A stretch of DNA of 48,737 nt from Mesotaenium endlicherianum (GCA_009602735.1 WELA01003673.1:1-48737); one strand, 5' to 3'. Positions 36,001 to 46,964 are shown, numbered from the stretch's first letter. Notes: generated by a model from the letters alone, not told the origin. Program-made: numbers and translations.

Positions 36001-37187
36001 CGGGGACAGGGAATGCAGCATCGGTTCCTACCTCCTCGTCGCTGGTGCCCTTCACGCAGTAGGGCTTTGGGGCCTCCGGCTGACACGAGCTCTGCAGCGC
36101 ACTGATGATGCTGTCCAGCTTCCTGACCTGCCATCACACCCCATCATGCACACCTGAAGCAGGTCAGAGCATGCCCCCACAAAAACCCCGAAAAAAAACA
36201 AAAACAAAACGAGAAAACAAAACAAGCGAAAATAAACAATAACGAAACAAACAAAATGGGGAAACGACAAAACGCGCCCAAAAGGCCACACAACTGATGA
36301 GCTTTCTAGACTGGGATGCAGGATACCTGGCTAAAGCGTGATGCCTCCTGTGGGTGTCAGAAAAGGCATCAACACGGTGGCCAGCAAACAGCCCGGCTGC
36401 TGATGTCTACCAAAAACATCTTGGGCAAGAACTCAAAAAGCAACCCGACTCTCACTATCAGCCGGCAGAGACATCACAACGAAGCGCAACCCTAACAGTT
36501 GCTGGTGCAGTCCAGTTGTCACGACCAATACAGGTAGCCGCGGTAGATTGCTTTGTACCTTCCTGTAAGGCCACCTGGAGATGCCATGCTCCCTGCACCT
36601 CTGCTTGAGCACGGTGACGCATACTCCTAGCTGCATTTACACACAGCAGAGCAAGAGCAGCACAGGGTGTGTCTTGAGGGTCGTTTGCAGACAGGGAGCC
36701 AGGCAATATTGACAACTGACAAGCCGCAAGCGAAAAGCCTTGAGCATTCGCGAGCGTTCGAAGCAGTAAGAGACGTTCACACAGAAAGCATGAGGCAAGG
36801 CAGAGTACGCAACAGACTACATCCGAAAGCCTGGAGCACTTGAAAGTAAGACATATAACTAACAGAAAGCCAAGCCTGGAGAATTCAGGAATGCGACAGG
36901 TGACAGAAAGAGGTACCCAGACACAACAGGGGCTTGTGTCTTGCATTGCAGAGAGGCTTGGCCAATGCAGGTAGCCTGTGCCAATGCAAACCGCAGGTTG
37001 CTGCTGGCTTGCGTAACTTCCACTACAGACTCTCCTGCACAACTCTCACGGACACAGAAGTGAAGAAGATGCAGGCCGGGATATTGCTGCTGTTTACCTT
37101 CCGCGCCACGTCGTTGATTGGCAGGTGGAAATGCGCGCTAAGTTCTGGCAAGGAAATACTTCTTGCACGATGTGCTAATCCCCGCGG
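33052..37187 (-). CDS. RWP-RK transcription factor (RKD-like) with Gln/His-rich tail, 5' end unresolved
   Basis: In-phase exons 37098-37187, 36559-36630, 36032-36127, 35527-35593 and 33052-35093 give about 788 residues. The RWP-RK domain is split over the first two: ISLPELSAHFHLPINDVARK, then LGVCVTVLKQRCREHGISRW followed by PYRK. Leu-rich helices follow (VRKLDSIISALQ; KKLETIRETRDFLL). RWP-RK proteins are nuclear DNA-binding regulators of nitrogen response or of egg/gamete identity. The absence of a PB1 domain and the RKD-like spacing favour the RKD side. The last exon encodes 680 residues of low complexity: Cys-rich at its start, His-rich runs, a Gln/His block, then Pro/Met-rich sequence, an activation-domain style tail. 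Exons before 37187 surely exist but were not found. The splice sites are clean GT-AG and each junction keeps phase. Confidence 0.85.
33736..33925 (-). repeat. CAG/CAC-rich tract encoding a Gln/His block
   Basis: On the coding strand imperfect CAG, CAC and GAG triplets encode runs such as QQQQHDDQHQC and QQQQQQQEHEQQHH in the RWP-RK protein tail. Such tracts change length easily between strains. Confidence 0.9.
35822..36020 (+). repeat. Imperfect minisatellite in an RWP-RK intron
   Basis: About four diverged units of 45-65 bases containing GTCTCC and a (G)GGAAATGCAGC-like core lie in the intron between exons 36032-36127 and 35527-35593. Confidence 0.6.
36178..36262 (+). repeat. A-rich low-complexity tract in an RWP-RK intron
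   Basis: Runs of A broken by single C or G (AAAAACAAAAACAAAAC type). It lies in the intron 5' of exon 36032-36127 on the minus strand. Confidence 0.85.
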
Positions 37188-38674
37188 CTGCATTGAGAGT
37201 AGGGATTCAAGACGTGGCACGTTAGCCGGCACACCCATGCACAAGCTTTGATAACCTAGTGTGCACATAAGTGCTACTGATGCTGTATATCTCCTTGCCA
37301 TCAATGATAGGGGAAAATATTTTCCTGATTCTTCATCATGCAAGACCCTACATCCAGCGCAAAACCACCCGACTGAATAAACTTGAGGGCAGATAGCCCC
37401 AGGTAAGCCATAAACATATCGGAGCCTCTACTGCCAAAATAGGATAAAGAGACGCTCTTCTTGATCTCTGTGGCCAAAAGGGACTATTTAAGCCCCTTCC
37501 GTAGTCGGAAACATACCTTCGGCATCATAAGCTTCTAGTGCGGTTCTCCTCGTGTGGCTTTTAGTCCTTGATGACCACCATTGTACGTTAAAAAAATATG
37601 AAAACTTGAATATATTGCCTGGAAATGTTTTCGATACTGGTCCTCAGGGTCCTTCAGCACTTTGATCGACTTAAATGAGCAGAAAAAGAACCCCACTAGT
37701 CTTTCCAAGCTTTACTTAAATGCATTGATACCTTGACAAATGACAATATATGTCATACAATGGCACCCTAAAAAAAGCAGGACGCTACAGGAAGAGCGAC
37801 AACAAGGTCGCCGAGAGAAAGCTGGCTGAACAGATTACCCAAAGAGCCCCCACAACTGTTAAGAAGCTCACGACAGTCTAGGTCAAAAGGCTCTGGACTG
37901 CTATTGTGACCATGGTTGGGACTGGTTGGGACACACTTGAAACCACTTGAAACACTCTAAAATTTCCCGACTGTTCTTTGTGGATTCCACCAAGGGCATC
38001 GTGATTGGCTGAATGCACGAAGAGCTAATTTTACCACCTCACCCAAAAGGGCAATAAATCTGGACTGACCCCGACACGAGTTTTTCCATGACTACCTCCA
38101 TGAGGATTGTACACGTAGCTGTGCGTTGCTGCGCTCCTTAATTTGGTCTTCGCCAGGATCGAGCTAGGCACCCAGGAGCACCAAGCGGGCTAAAACATTT
38201 GAACCACTCGTACGGTGATATATGGCGCTTTGGTGAAAACGGTCAAGTGAACTTGTGTGCAAAACGATTTATCCAACTAAGAAACCATGCAAGCTAAACT
38301 CCTCCGTTTTGTGGGTCAACCTGGCCTCTTGCATCGAAGAATGTGGCATTCTTCACGGTGCTCTGAGATATTTCCTCCCGATCACTGATTGTGGAATTGA
38401 TTTCCTTTTCCACCAACACTCACCGTCGATCGTGAATATCCAGCTGGCTCCAAACGACCACCGCCATCAACATTGGCACTTTTTCCATCCAGCAATAAAG
38501 TTATTCAAAACGGCTAAAATCAGTCTTATGTGGACCCTGACGAAAAGAACCACAAAGGCCGGATTCTTGCCATCCAGTACCACAAAGTGACATAAGCTCT
38601 GACAGTTCCGCCGTTTCAGACAAAGAACTGGAGTAATGGACTCTCGCCCTGCGTTCGGCTGCATGACTGCATCG
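37188..38674. other. Probable 5' part and upstream DNA of the RWP-RK gene
   Basis: No exon could be assigned with confidence here, although the RWP-RK gene must begin in or beyond this stretch. The open frames have no family motifs. Confidence 0.4.
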
Positions 38675-38724
38675 ACGTTCTATCACGTTCTATCACGTTC
38701 TATCACGTTCTATCACGTTCTATA
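38675..38724 (+). repeat. 10-bp tandem repeat (ACGTTCTATC)
   Basis: Five consecutive near-perfect copies of ACGTTCTATC. It is followed to about 38880 by scattered copies of GGGCTTGAAC and related words. Confidence 0.9.
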
Positions 38725-39444
38725 GTCGAAAGACTGCCGTGCACTGTCGTGTAATAGAATGGGCTTGAACACTGCCGTGTAGTAGAATGGGCTTGAACTG
38801 GGCTTGAACAGGCTTGAAGGCCTAACTGCGCTTGAGCCTGCTTGAGCTTGGCTTTCGGTGGCATCAACAGGCTTCAGGCTTGATTGAACCCTCCAGATGA
38901 ACCATCGGATCAAATTCCAAACGTCGAAAAAGGTTGAAAAAAGTGGAAGGGGTGGAAGGGGCGGAATGGGGTGTATACTTGTGATGTACACAGTCCAGCA
39001 CAGTCCAGCGTGGTACCCACCATATGGGCCTTATAAAGTCTATCCAAAAAGCAACCGTCATGAGTGTCATGTCACATGTGTCCAGAGTGGCGTGGGCGTG
39101 ACTCATGCTAGAACGAGCGTTGTCAGGACTCAGGACTCTCAAGGAGGACTCAGGTCGAGCAGGGTAATGCACACTCCAGATTTATCTTGGGTCATTTACC
39201 AAACTAGCCCTCAAAGACGCTAAAATACCCTCGAGTAGCCCTCAACTTTTCTGATCTTCCAAACTAGCCCTCGCGCATGTAATCCTCCGCAGTGTCAGAC
39301 CTGAGTGTCGGTCAATCCGTGAGAAAGAATTCCTCTCGGAACGACCCCTGACCGACCCATTTTTCTCGACTCTAAAACTCCAACCAGCCCTATCACGCCG
39401 GAAACCAAATTAAATACTGTCACGCGGGAAACAACTAAGGGCTG

Positions 39445-39916
39445 GTTTAGAGTGGGCACTCGCGAAATATTCTATTCCGCCCATCGCGCTGTCGAGTTTT
39501 CTGCTTTTCAATTTTCAAGAAATCTGTTCAATTGTACAAGTGACCGAATTCAATAGATTTCAAAGTCTTTGGTTTACAGCGGCCGCACGTTCTCGCTATC
39601 CAATCGCCGCTAAAATGCCCCCATTACGAACTTCATGATTTGCAGCTCACGAGTCTTTCAAAAAATTGGCGTGAAAGTACGCCAATGAGTACAGTAGGCG
39701 GAGATAGCAAGGTCGTATTTGGCATATACCCCGGTGTACCTCGCACGATTTACGACTCCGCAAGATAAGAACGAGAACCTGTCTCAATTACAAAAAACGC
39801 AATTGACCTCTTGAGGTCAATTGCGTATTCTACTATCCAGTTCACTTTTAGCCATTTTTCAATTGTAGGCGCGACTGAAATGGATAGCAAGGAGCGCGCC
39901 AAAGTGCACTCTAAAC
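39445..39916. mobile_element. MITE-like element with short terminal inverted repeats
   Basis: GTTTAGAGTG at 39445-39454 is inverted at 39907-39916, and similarity continues weakly inward. The 472-bp interior has no coding sequence and contains a hairpin at 39797-39826. No target duplication could be recognised, so the ends are uncertain. Confidence 0.4.
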
Positions 39917-40134
39917 ATAAAAAACGGTTGAGATATCAAACTATATCTACAATTATCTGGTAAGGAAACTAACAGAACTAACCCCCCACCGCCTGCCTCT
40001 TGCTTCAACACTGTTGCCTAGCTGTGGGGATCACTAGTGACAGTGACTGTCACCTCCACCCTCAGTCCACTTCCGTTGTGGGGTGCAAACAGAGAGACAT
40101 CCAGCAAGGCTTGATTGGAGGATGGTTTTGATGC

Positions 40135-41810
40135 TTAGGAGGTTGTTCCTGGGGCTCCAGGATCAGGAGACTGAAATCTGGACCTCGATTTGGACAGCCC
40201 TCTAGGTCTGTCGGCTGGCCTTCTAAAGAACCCTGTTTGTTCTAAAGTTGGATCTTGAGAAGAACGAAGGATTGTAGCCTGCTCTTCAAACACCTGGGTG
40301 TTGATGCCCACATAGACAAGCATTCCGATAGAATGCTGAAATACATTGGCAAGAGGCACATGTCCCTGACTGAAGGGGGTGGCCAGCATACCTCTGGCTA
40401 CTCCACGTGTCCCTCTTCTGGTGCCCCTGTCCTCTCGGGATTTCGGCCTTTCTCTGCTGCCAAGAATGGTCAGATCAGCTTCTTCCCTTGCTTGGGCAGG
40501 TGGGGTGGGAGAACGAGTGCGGGGTGCTGTTGCCTCCATAGTAGGGATCACATTCTATACACCTGATCTTGGCGCCCTAGGAGTCCCTGCTTTTGCTTGC
40601 TCCTGGGTCCCTTGAGTACCAGCTCCTGATGCTCCTCCACTGCCCTGTTCTTCTTCCTCATCCTCCTCATCTTCCTCCTCAGAGAGAGTAGAGGTGTTGT
40701 CCACTAAGTCATCCTGCTCCCAGGTAGACATGGAGAAATCTACTGACCGCCCTTTCTTAGGACGAGCTGGAGGTTGCTTGGCCTTCAGCCTGCTGATATT
40801 TATCCGGCCTGCATTCTTCGCCCATTTGACAAAGGCATGCTTCCCCTTAGAGAAATAGTCTCTCCCCCTCCTCCTGTGCTCCTTGATTTGAGCATTCATA
40901 CTACTCAGGCATCCATTCAGCCTGGGGTCCCAAGGGGCAATGTGAGGTGGTTGACTGAGGTAGCCGTCCAGCCCATAATGGAAGTCATCTGGGTGGGTTC
41001 GGTCACACTCCTGCTTCCTGTTAGTGATGGTCATCCACCTCCAGTCTCTGTGGGCTGCTGGTACTGTGGCCCATGCTCAGCCTTTTTCTGCTTACAAGAG
41101 AACCAATGGGGAGAGAACATCTGCTGCCCTGTTTCTTGGCCAAGTACTCCCAGCTCCTCCTCTCAACTTCATTGTAGGCTGGCAGTAGTGTCAGGTAGAA
41201 TACTATATCCTTAAAGCTATCGGGCTGCATGTTGACCATCCTGATGAGTCTCTGATTCCCTAGTATGCCAGGCACTGGTACCGGCTTATCTTCCAAGTCA
41301 TGTGCAAGAAATCGTGCCTGCTCTGCTATATACCCCACCATTTGGCATACTCTTCGTAGAATACCACACCAGTGTGTGTCTCAATGTACCTGTCCAGGAC
41401 TTCACCTCCTTGCCTCTGTAACATTGTTTTCTATTCTATCTTGTTGATCTCCTAGGCTGCAGTAATGCTTCCTTCAGGTTATTAAAGGTTTGGCCACCCA
41501 CCATAATATATCTGTTAGTGGCCAGGCTCTTTTGCTTCTCAGCTTCAGCCTTCGTCCTTCTCTCCTCCTCTGCTGCCGCCGCTTCTTCTTGTTGTTTCTT
41601 CTGTCTCTCCTCCTCAGCTTTCCAAAGATTTTTTGCCTCCTGCTCCTTCTTCCTCTGTGCTTCCTCTGCCGCCTCGTATTGTTTGCGGACCCCTTCTTGT
41701 TCTCTCCTGGTGAGGGACGTCGTCGCCAACTCTATCTGGTATTGCTCCATTGTCCTCTTGGCTTCTTATGCCTTGCGCTTTCGGTCTTCCTTTTGTGTGG
41801 TGGGCGCCAT
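40135..41810 (-). pseudogene. Decayed retroelement gag-like ORF cluster with coiled coil
   Basis: From an ATG at 41810, beside a likely LTR, one frame runs MAPTTQKEDRKRKA, a TAA stop, then on into a strongly charged coiled coil (AEEEEARRK-style, 41750-41436). Further frames at 41341-41021, 41034-40555 and 40551-40135 continue in the same direction with small frame breaks. They include an Asp/Glu run near 40680, a basic segment, and an Arg/Ser/Pro-rich end. No known domain is visible. The end (40138-40290) is repeated at 48314-48459 in the same orientation, showing that this is a dispersed repeat family. Position and repetition suggest the gag region of an LTR element, but this is inference. 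Confidence 0.5.
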
Positions 41811-41854
41811 CTTGCACATGTAACCAGGGCACAAGTTAGTAGGATCTCGATATT

Positions 41855-42146
41855 TGTCACAGGTGTTGCTAGAAGAGAAGTAAGCTTGTATTATGATGGT
41901 AGGTTTGTTCCTGTTTACCTTACAGGGTGGTTACTAGGAGTTAACGGGGCTATAGTGCGATGAAGAATAAACGAATGAATGTGTGTGCAAGGTGAGTTAA
42001 GTGATTTATTGATGTACTGGTCCCTTTTCTTATTCCGCCAACTTTGCTTAATGTGGGCCTGGCTGTCACCTCTGGCACTATGCTGATACTTTACTCTGAA
42101 TAATAACTCTCCCTTTCTCGCACACTAATTGTCATTTACTGGCACA
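41855..42146 (-). repeat. Putative LTR between a chromovirus 3' end and the gag-like cluster
   Basis: On the minus strand a purine tract (AGTTGGAGGGAAAA, 42160-42147) is followed by TGTGCCAG, the usual pattern of a polypurine tract meeting a 3' LTR. A possible end is GTGACA at 41855. No second copy was found in the window, so the length is uncertain. Confidence 0.45.
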
Positions 42147-42816
42147 TTTTCCCTCCAACTTGAATGGAGACAGGACCTCGTGTCACCTTCCCATGTCTAC
42201 TGCAATGACAATTATGGAGGTGCCCCAGCCGCCCAAAGGTGGAACCGTTTCAACGCCCCTTTGGCATTGGTCAAATGGTCCTTAAATTTTCAAGTATCCA
42301 TAGAGGCATCCTAACCCTTCCATCTGACCAGGTACTTCATGACATATTTAGATGATGGACGGACACAGCGAGCGTCTAAAATCTCCTCGACCTCATATTC
42401 CTCAGGGTCACCTTCCCGGACAGCGGGGACCGATCCCGGTTGGACAGGTAACCGACCTGTCAACAATGTGTCACCTTTGATGTATGGTTCTAAAAGGAGA
42501 CATTAAAGACTGGGTGATCCTTGTATTCCGCTGACATGTTCAGTTTGTAAGCATTCTGACCGACGCGGCGCACCGCCGAATATGGACCAACCCAGATCGG
42601 ACCATGCTTTTCTTGACCACACCAGGCAGGTACAGGTGTTGAGAATGCAGTTTGACCAAATCGCCATTTGAAAATGTCAGCTCCCGACGGTGGTGATTAG
42701 CGTGATTTGTTGAGTTTCCTGGGCTTTGTGCAGATTGTGTTGGACTTTTGATAGGGTGTCAGCAAACTCTTGAGTTAACTGGAGAGAGATCGAATTGTCA
42801 ATCTCCTCAGGGTGAG
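42147..42816 (-). pseudogene. 3' part of decayed chromovirus C: integrase tail and chromodomain
   Basis: Broken minus-strand frames encode the end of a gypsy integrase (TQEFADTLSKVQHNLHKAQ, then a NGDLVKL-type barrel region). Around 42233-42420 a chromodomain follows, with EYEVEEILDAR and MKYLVRWKG visible before a stop and a further frame break. The reading frame joins directly to the integrase at 46162 once the piggyBac insertion (42821-46157) and one TTAA copy are set aside. So this is one element split in two. Confidence 0.8.
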
Positions 42817-42820
42817 TTAA

Positions 42821-42834
42821 CACTAGATAGCCCA
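42821..42834 (+). repeat. piggyBac terminal inverted repeat, left
   Basis: CACTAGATAGCCCA directly after TTAA. It matches the complement of 46144-46157 at all 14 positions. Confidence 0.95.
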
Positions 42835-43560
42835 AGCTAATACACACTTTTTGGTGCAAATATAGCATAAGTTTGCTATTTTTTTGAACTCTTAATAGTA
42901 CTCGAATGATGTCTTGAGACAAAGATTTGGAAAGGTATAAGTTTCACCTTTTTGGTCATATGACTTTTTATTTATTTAATTAATGTAATGAATTATTAAT
43001 TGAATATAAAGACAAGTGAACACGATCGCCTATTTTTGGTCAATTTTCAAGAACCTCTTGGGGCTAGCTCTTACAACTCCAGGCATTTGGATTTTGGCCA
43101 GAGGTGGCTACACATGTTCTTAGAGGATGTACCAAATTTCAGACATCTAGTCAAAGTATCTTATGAGATACAATTTTTATCGAAGTTGCTCCCTAATATG
43201 CGACGCCTTTTTTTTTTGGTGCATTTAGAAGCCAAAAGTGTGAAATGGCTAAATGAATTGTTGTGAAATCAAAGTAGGAGTTCATATATCCATACTTCGA
43301 CCACATCTTATTCATTGCATAAGGATATTGATTTTATTTTATTTTAATTTTGAAATATCAAGAAATGAATGAAAGTTATTAATATTTCACTTTTACCTAT
43401 AAATTACACAAATCACAATGTTATAGAGAGTACAAAATTCAAAATGTTGACTAAGCGTAAGACATCTAACACACTCTTGCACACAAACACATGGCATCAT
43501 ACATCTTACTTCATAAAAAAATTGCACCATTTGAAGTCATGCTAAAAAGTCGTCGATATG

Positions 43561-45573
43561 CTATTCCTTTGCCCTCACCTCTCGTGTAGGACCTACATCC
43601 AAGTGGTCTATAGCTCTATTAGTATGGTAAATCTCAAAGCATGGTGCTCCACAAAGAGTGACACCACAATGAAAGCAAAAGAAAGCACTCTTAGTCGCTC
43701 TCTTCCTAAGCGCACGATGGCCAAAAGTACCAGCGACACACACAACGCAATAGTCTTTCTTCTTCAATGGGTACTTACTGGGAAAGTGCCTATGGGAGAA
43801 CCTTCCTTCACCTGAGGGAGCTGCAACAGCAAGTCTTGTTGAGGCCTTAGAAGGCCCAGCCTCATTGGGGTGCTGGAAAGAGCACATCTTGTCCATGATA
43901 TCAAGGTAAGTCCCGTACCTGTCAGCCTTATCGTCGTCCAACTTTAACATAATGAAAACGTTTGCTAAGAGTCCATCCCAAATACCCCAATAGGCTCTAT
44001 GCCACTACTTCCTATTGACTAGCACTCTCTCTGCACTATAGTTCCTCTTCAAACAAAAGGATTCATACTGATCTATTGCATCTTTGTACAAATTGTAGTG
44101 TTCAACCAGCTCAGGAGCAGGCAATTCATGCTTACGTTTACCGTCTCGCCTCGATTGTGTTTTAGGTGCTAGTCCTACGACTGTTGACAAAAAAGCACAA
44201 GGAGCTTTGTCTTGCCAAATGCATGCTATCATGGGGGGGTTCTCATTGTACACAGCTTTACTAAAACTTTTAGGATTGGCTTTTGGATGCATCCACAACT
44301 CCGTGGTTGGAAAGTTTTTTCTATTAGTCAAAGCAGTGCCTGTTGCACCATGCCCAAGTCTAGCTAGCTTTTGAATAAGATGAGGAGAAGTGAAGCCCCT
44401 ATTTACCACAAGACTAAACACCCTGCCAATAGGAAGCATAGCAACTAAGTCTAGAACTACATCTGATTTTAGACCATCCCTGCATACTCTGTCATAAATG
44501 ATGAAAGCATAGCAAAAATACGTGATGGCATCACACATAGTAAACACTTCCATGCCATATTTATATGGCTTAGAGGGATTGTATATTCTAATAGGGCACT
44601 GTCTATTCCTAATGGGGATAGTTCTCTCATCAACAGTCATAATAGCCCCTGGACTATAATACTTTCTAAATGTACCAGAAAGAAGGTCAGTGAAAGGCTT
44701 GAGCTGCCACAATTTGTATTCTCCAGAATCTGTAGGAAAGCATTTTCTACTCTTATTATCCTTCACATGAAAGAACCTTCTAATCTCTTTGAACCTATTC
44801 CTAGACATGGACCTACCAAAGCTTTGCAAAGTAATAGGCCCCTTCTGAAGCTTTTTCCTGTAGTGCTTTAGACTGGGAAGAGCATGCAGGCCCATAGCCA
44901 AGCACAAACCATGAAATACAACAATTTCAGTGTTTGTGCAAGGAATCCAGCCCCTAAGATTATGCTCAGCTGCATATGCATTAGTCTCTCTAGCTAGCTG
45001 GTCAAAGGACCACATGGGCATGAATAAGCACAACACGCCAAAGGGGGACAGACCTCTAAAGTTCTTGGCCGAGATGCCTTGAAGCCCATGGTGATGGTCA
45101 CTAGAGGGCTTCAATAACATGTCCTCATATGTCTCTCCAGGGCCAGCCTCCCTCCAGCTCCATTCTTCAAGGAGCTCCTCAGCAACTCCATTTTCTTCTT
45201 GCATGCTTAGGGGTAGCACCTGTGCATCCTCCTCGTCCGAATCAGATTCTGAACTTTCGGCCTTACTGGCAGTGCCTGCATCACTGTCAGAGTCCAGAAC
45301 TTTGGACTTTCTTTTTTCTTTCCTATCTGCTGCTATCTGTGCTTGTTTGAACTTGCTCCTTTGTGCAGGAGCTGTTATCCTACTCACACCTAAAGGCCTC
45401 CCCCTCTTTCTCTTCTCGGCCACAGACGAAAGTTCCTCACTCTCATCAAGTTCCTCATCAGGCAAGGATAACTCTAGTCTAAGAGGAACAAGCGGGCCTT
45501 CCGAGTCAGGCTGTGAGGGCTGGCTGTCAGGCACACATGGTACTTTCTTCTTATACGCACCCGCATTGCTCAA
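43561..45573 (-). pseudogene. piggyBac transposase with in-frame stop and altered active site
   Basis: One frame spans 45573 to about 43561. Residues 1-522 end at TAG 44005-44007. The same frame then continues without further stops through WHRAYWGIWDG and a Cys-rich C-terminal end (CVVC, CFHC, LCGAPCFEIYH), as in piggyBac transposases. The N-terminal 160 residues are acidic and basic linker. The DDE core runs from about 165 to 505. Of the three catalytic Asp positions, the first (TVDE, residue 315) and the last (YKDAIDQ, about 501) are present. The middle one, normally D in a D-N/R-x-F-T-S motif, is Asn (VVNRGFTS, residue 391). Both lesions make autonomous activity unlikely. The true N-terminus probably lies upstream in another frame (45829-45551). 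Confidence 0.9.
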
Positions 45574-45829
45574 ACCCGTCGTCGGCGTTAAGATGACCCT
45601 CTACAAACTCAGCACTAAACTTTACCTTTGTCCCATCATACTCAAACAAGACTTGAAAGAGAGTGTCATCCTTCTTCCCCTTCATTTCTTTCTTTACCTC
45701 TCCTCTCAAAAACAATTGTTCACATTCATCACCGAATTGCTCATATGCCCATACACGTCCGAAATAAACTGAACTCACAAATATGTACAACCCTAGCATA
45801 GGACTCCTAGAACTCTCTCCTACAGCCAT
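45551..45829 (-). CDS. N-terminal exon or frame of the piggyBac protein, Tudor-like
   Basis: From ATG 45829 a frame of about 92 residues runs into the region where the main transposase frame begins, offset by one base. It contains VWAYEQFGDECEQLF, then KGKKDDTLFQVLFEYDGTKV and KFSAEFVEGHL. The pattern of small beta strands (G-x-V, F-x-V-x-F, DG) resembles Tudor/SH3-like folds. An intron or a frameshift must join it to the 45573 frame. A GTATAAGAAG-type donor is present near 45555. The fold assignment is inference. Confidence 0.55.
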   Translation of the reverse strand: MAVGESSRSPMLGLYIFVSSVYFGRVWAYEQFGDECEQLFLRGEVKKEMKGKKDDTLFQVLFEYDGTKVKFSAEFVEGHLNADDGFEQCGCV

Positions 45830-46143
45830 GGCGGACGAATTCAAGAAGAGCGACAAAGAAGAAAGAAGAAGCAGTTGCTGTCAGTTGCGAAAACTGCAAT
45901 TCGAACAGACATTGAACAGGCAAAATTGATTTCGATCCAGATTTTGGATCGTACGTTTTCACCTGTACCTTTGTCTGTACTCGTCGGTTTTGTTTGCGAA
46001 TTTAATCGCAAAATCCTTGCGATGTTCCCAATTGTTTGAACCTAATTTTGTAAAAAATGATTAAATATACAGAAAATGCTAGCCTAAATCAGGGAGCTCT
46101 CGAAATGCACCAAAATATGTGTGTTGCACCAAATGTGGTTCTA

Positions 46144-46157
46144 TGGGCTATCTAGTG
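46144..46157 (-). repeat. piggyBac terminal inverted repeat, right
   Basis: TGGGCTATCTAGTG directly before TTAA at 46158-46161, the mirror of the left end. Confidence 0.95.
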
Positions 46158-46161
46158 TTAA

Positions 46162-46960
46162 AGACTCCTCGAGTACATCTACAGGAGACTTAGGGACTCT
46201 ACCCAGACTGAGTTCAAAAGGAGTCCTTCCCATTGACGCGTGCACCGCACTGTTGACCGCAAATTGAATTTGAGGCAACAGGTCATCCCAATTATCTTGT
46301 TTTTTGTTAATATATGCTATCAGCACCTCTTGCAAAACTCGGTTAGTTCTTTCAGTCTGCCCATCAGTCTGAGGGTGGTTTGTTGCGCTGAGCAGCTGTT
46401 TGACTCCCATTAACCCCATTAAAGCTCTCCAGAATTTAGAGGTAAACTTTGAGTCACTGTCTGAGATAATATTGAGGGTAGCCCATGTTGGCATACTACA
46501 TGGTTGTAGAATTGTCTAGCAGTTTTGAGTGCAATTACTTTGACAGTGGTGGGGATGAATTTGACCATTTTTGTCAACTTATCCACCACTACCAGAATCG
46601 AGTCATGCCCATTGGCAGTTCTTGGTAGTGTTACCACCAAGTCCATGGATGTTGTTTCCCAACGTCTAGCATGGATGGGTAGTGGTTGAAATAGGCCCCC
46701 GGGTGGTGTGTGCCTAGACTTAATTTTCTGACATTGATCACAGGACTTAACATATTTCAAGACCTCCCGAAGCAACCCCTTTCAGTGTTAATATTTGCGA
46801 ATTTGCCAACAATTTTGGCCTGCTCCAAATGTCCACCCAGTAAACTATCATGTGCTTGACTCAGTAAGAGTGACCTTAATTTTAAGTTATTAGGAATGAC
46901 CAGTTTCAGCTTGCCCGAAGTGTTTTCAGTTACACAGACCCCGCCTTTTAGCCTATACCC
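46162..46960 (-). pseudogene. Decayed chromovirus C integrase
   Basis: Minus-strand frames encode the zinc-binding N-terminus (AHDSLLGGH, then SCDQC), the core with SMDLVV, ISDSDSKF and HPQTDGQTERTN (all three catalytic acids visible), and the region up to the piggyBac insertion. At least two frame breaks separate the pieces (near 46780 and 46420-46494). RT and RNase H of this element are not in the window; the sequence is cut at about 46964 by an inverted repeat. Confidence 0.85.
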
Positions 46961-46964
46961 GAGT

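Larger units (their letters stand above)
42817..46161 (-). mobile_element. piggyBac element with TTAA target duplications
   Basis: TTAA occurs at 42817-42820 and 46158-46161, just outside perfect 14-bp terminal inverted repeats CACTAGATAGCCCA (42821-42834, and inverted at 46144-46157). Copies of GGTGCAA/GGTGCATTT lie inside both ends. The element proper is 3337 bp and carries one transposase region on the minus strand. It sits inside the integrase gene of a gypsy element. TTAA duplication is diagnostic for piggyBac. The perfect ends suggest either recent insertion or recent mobility in trans. Confidence 0.95.
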
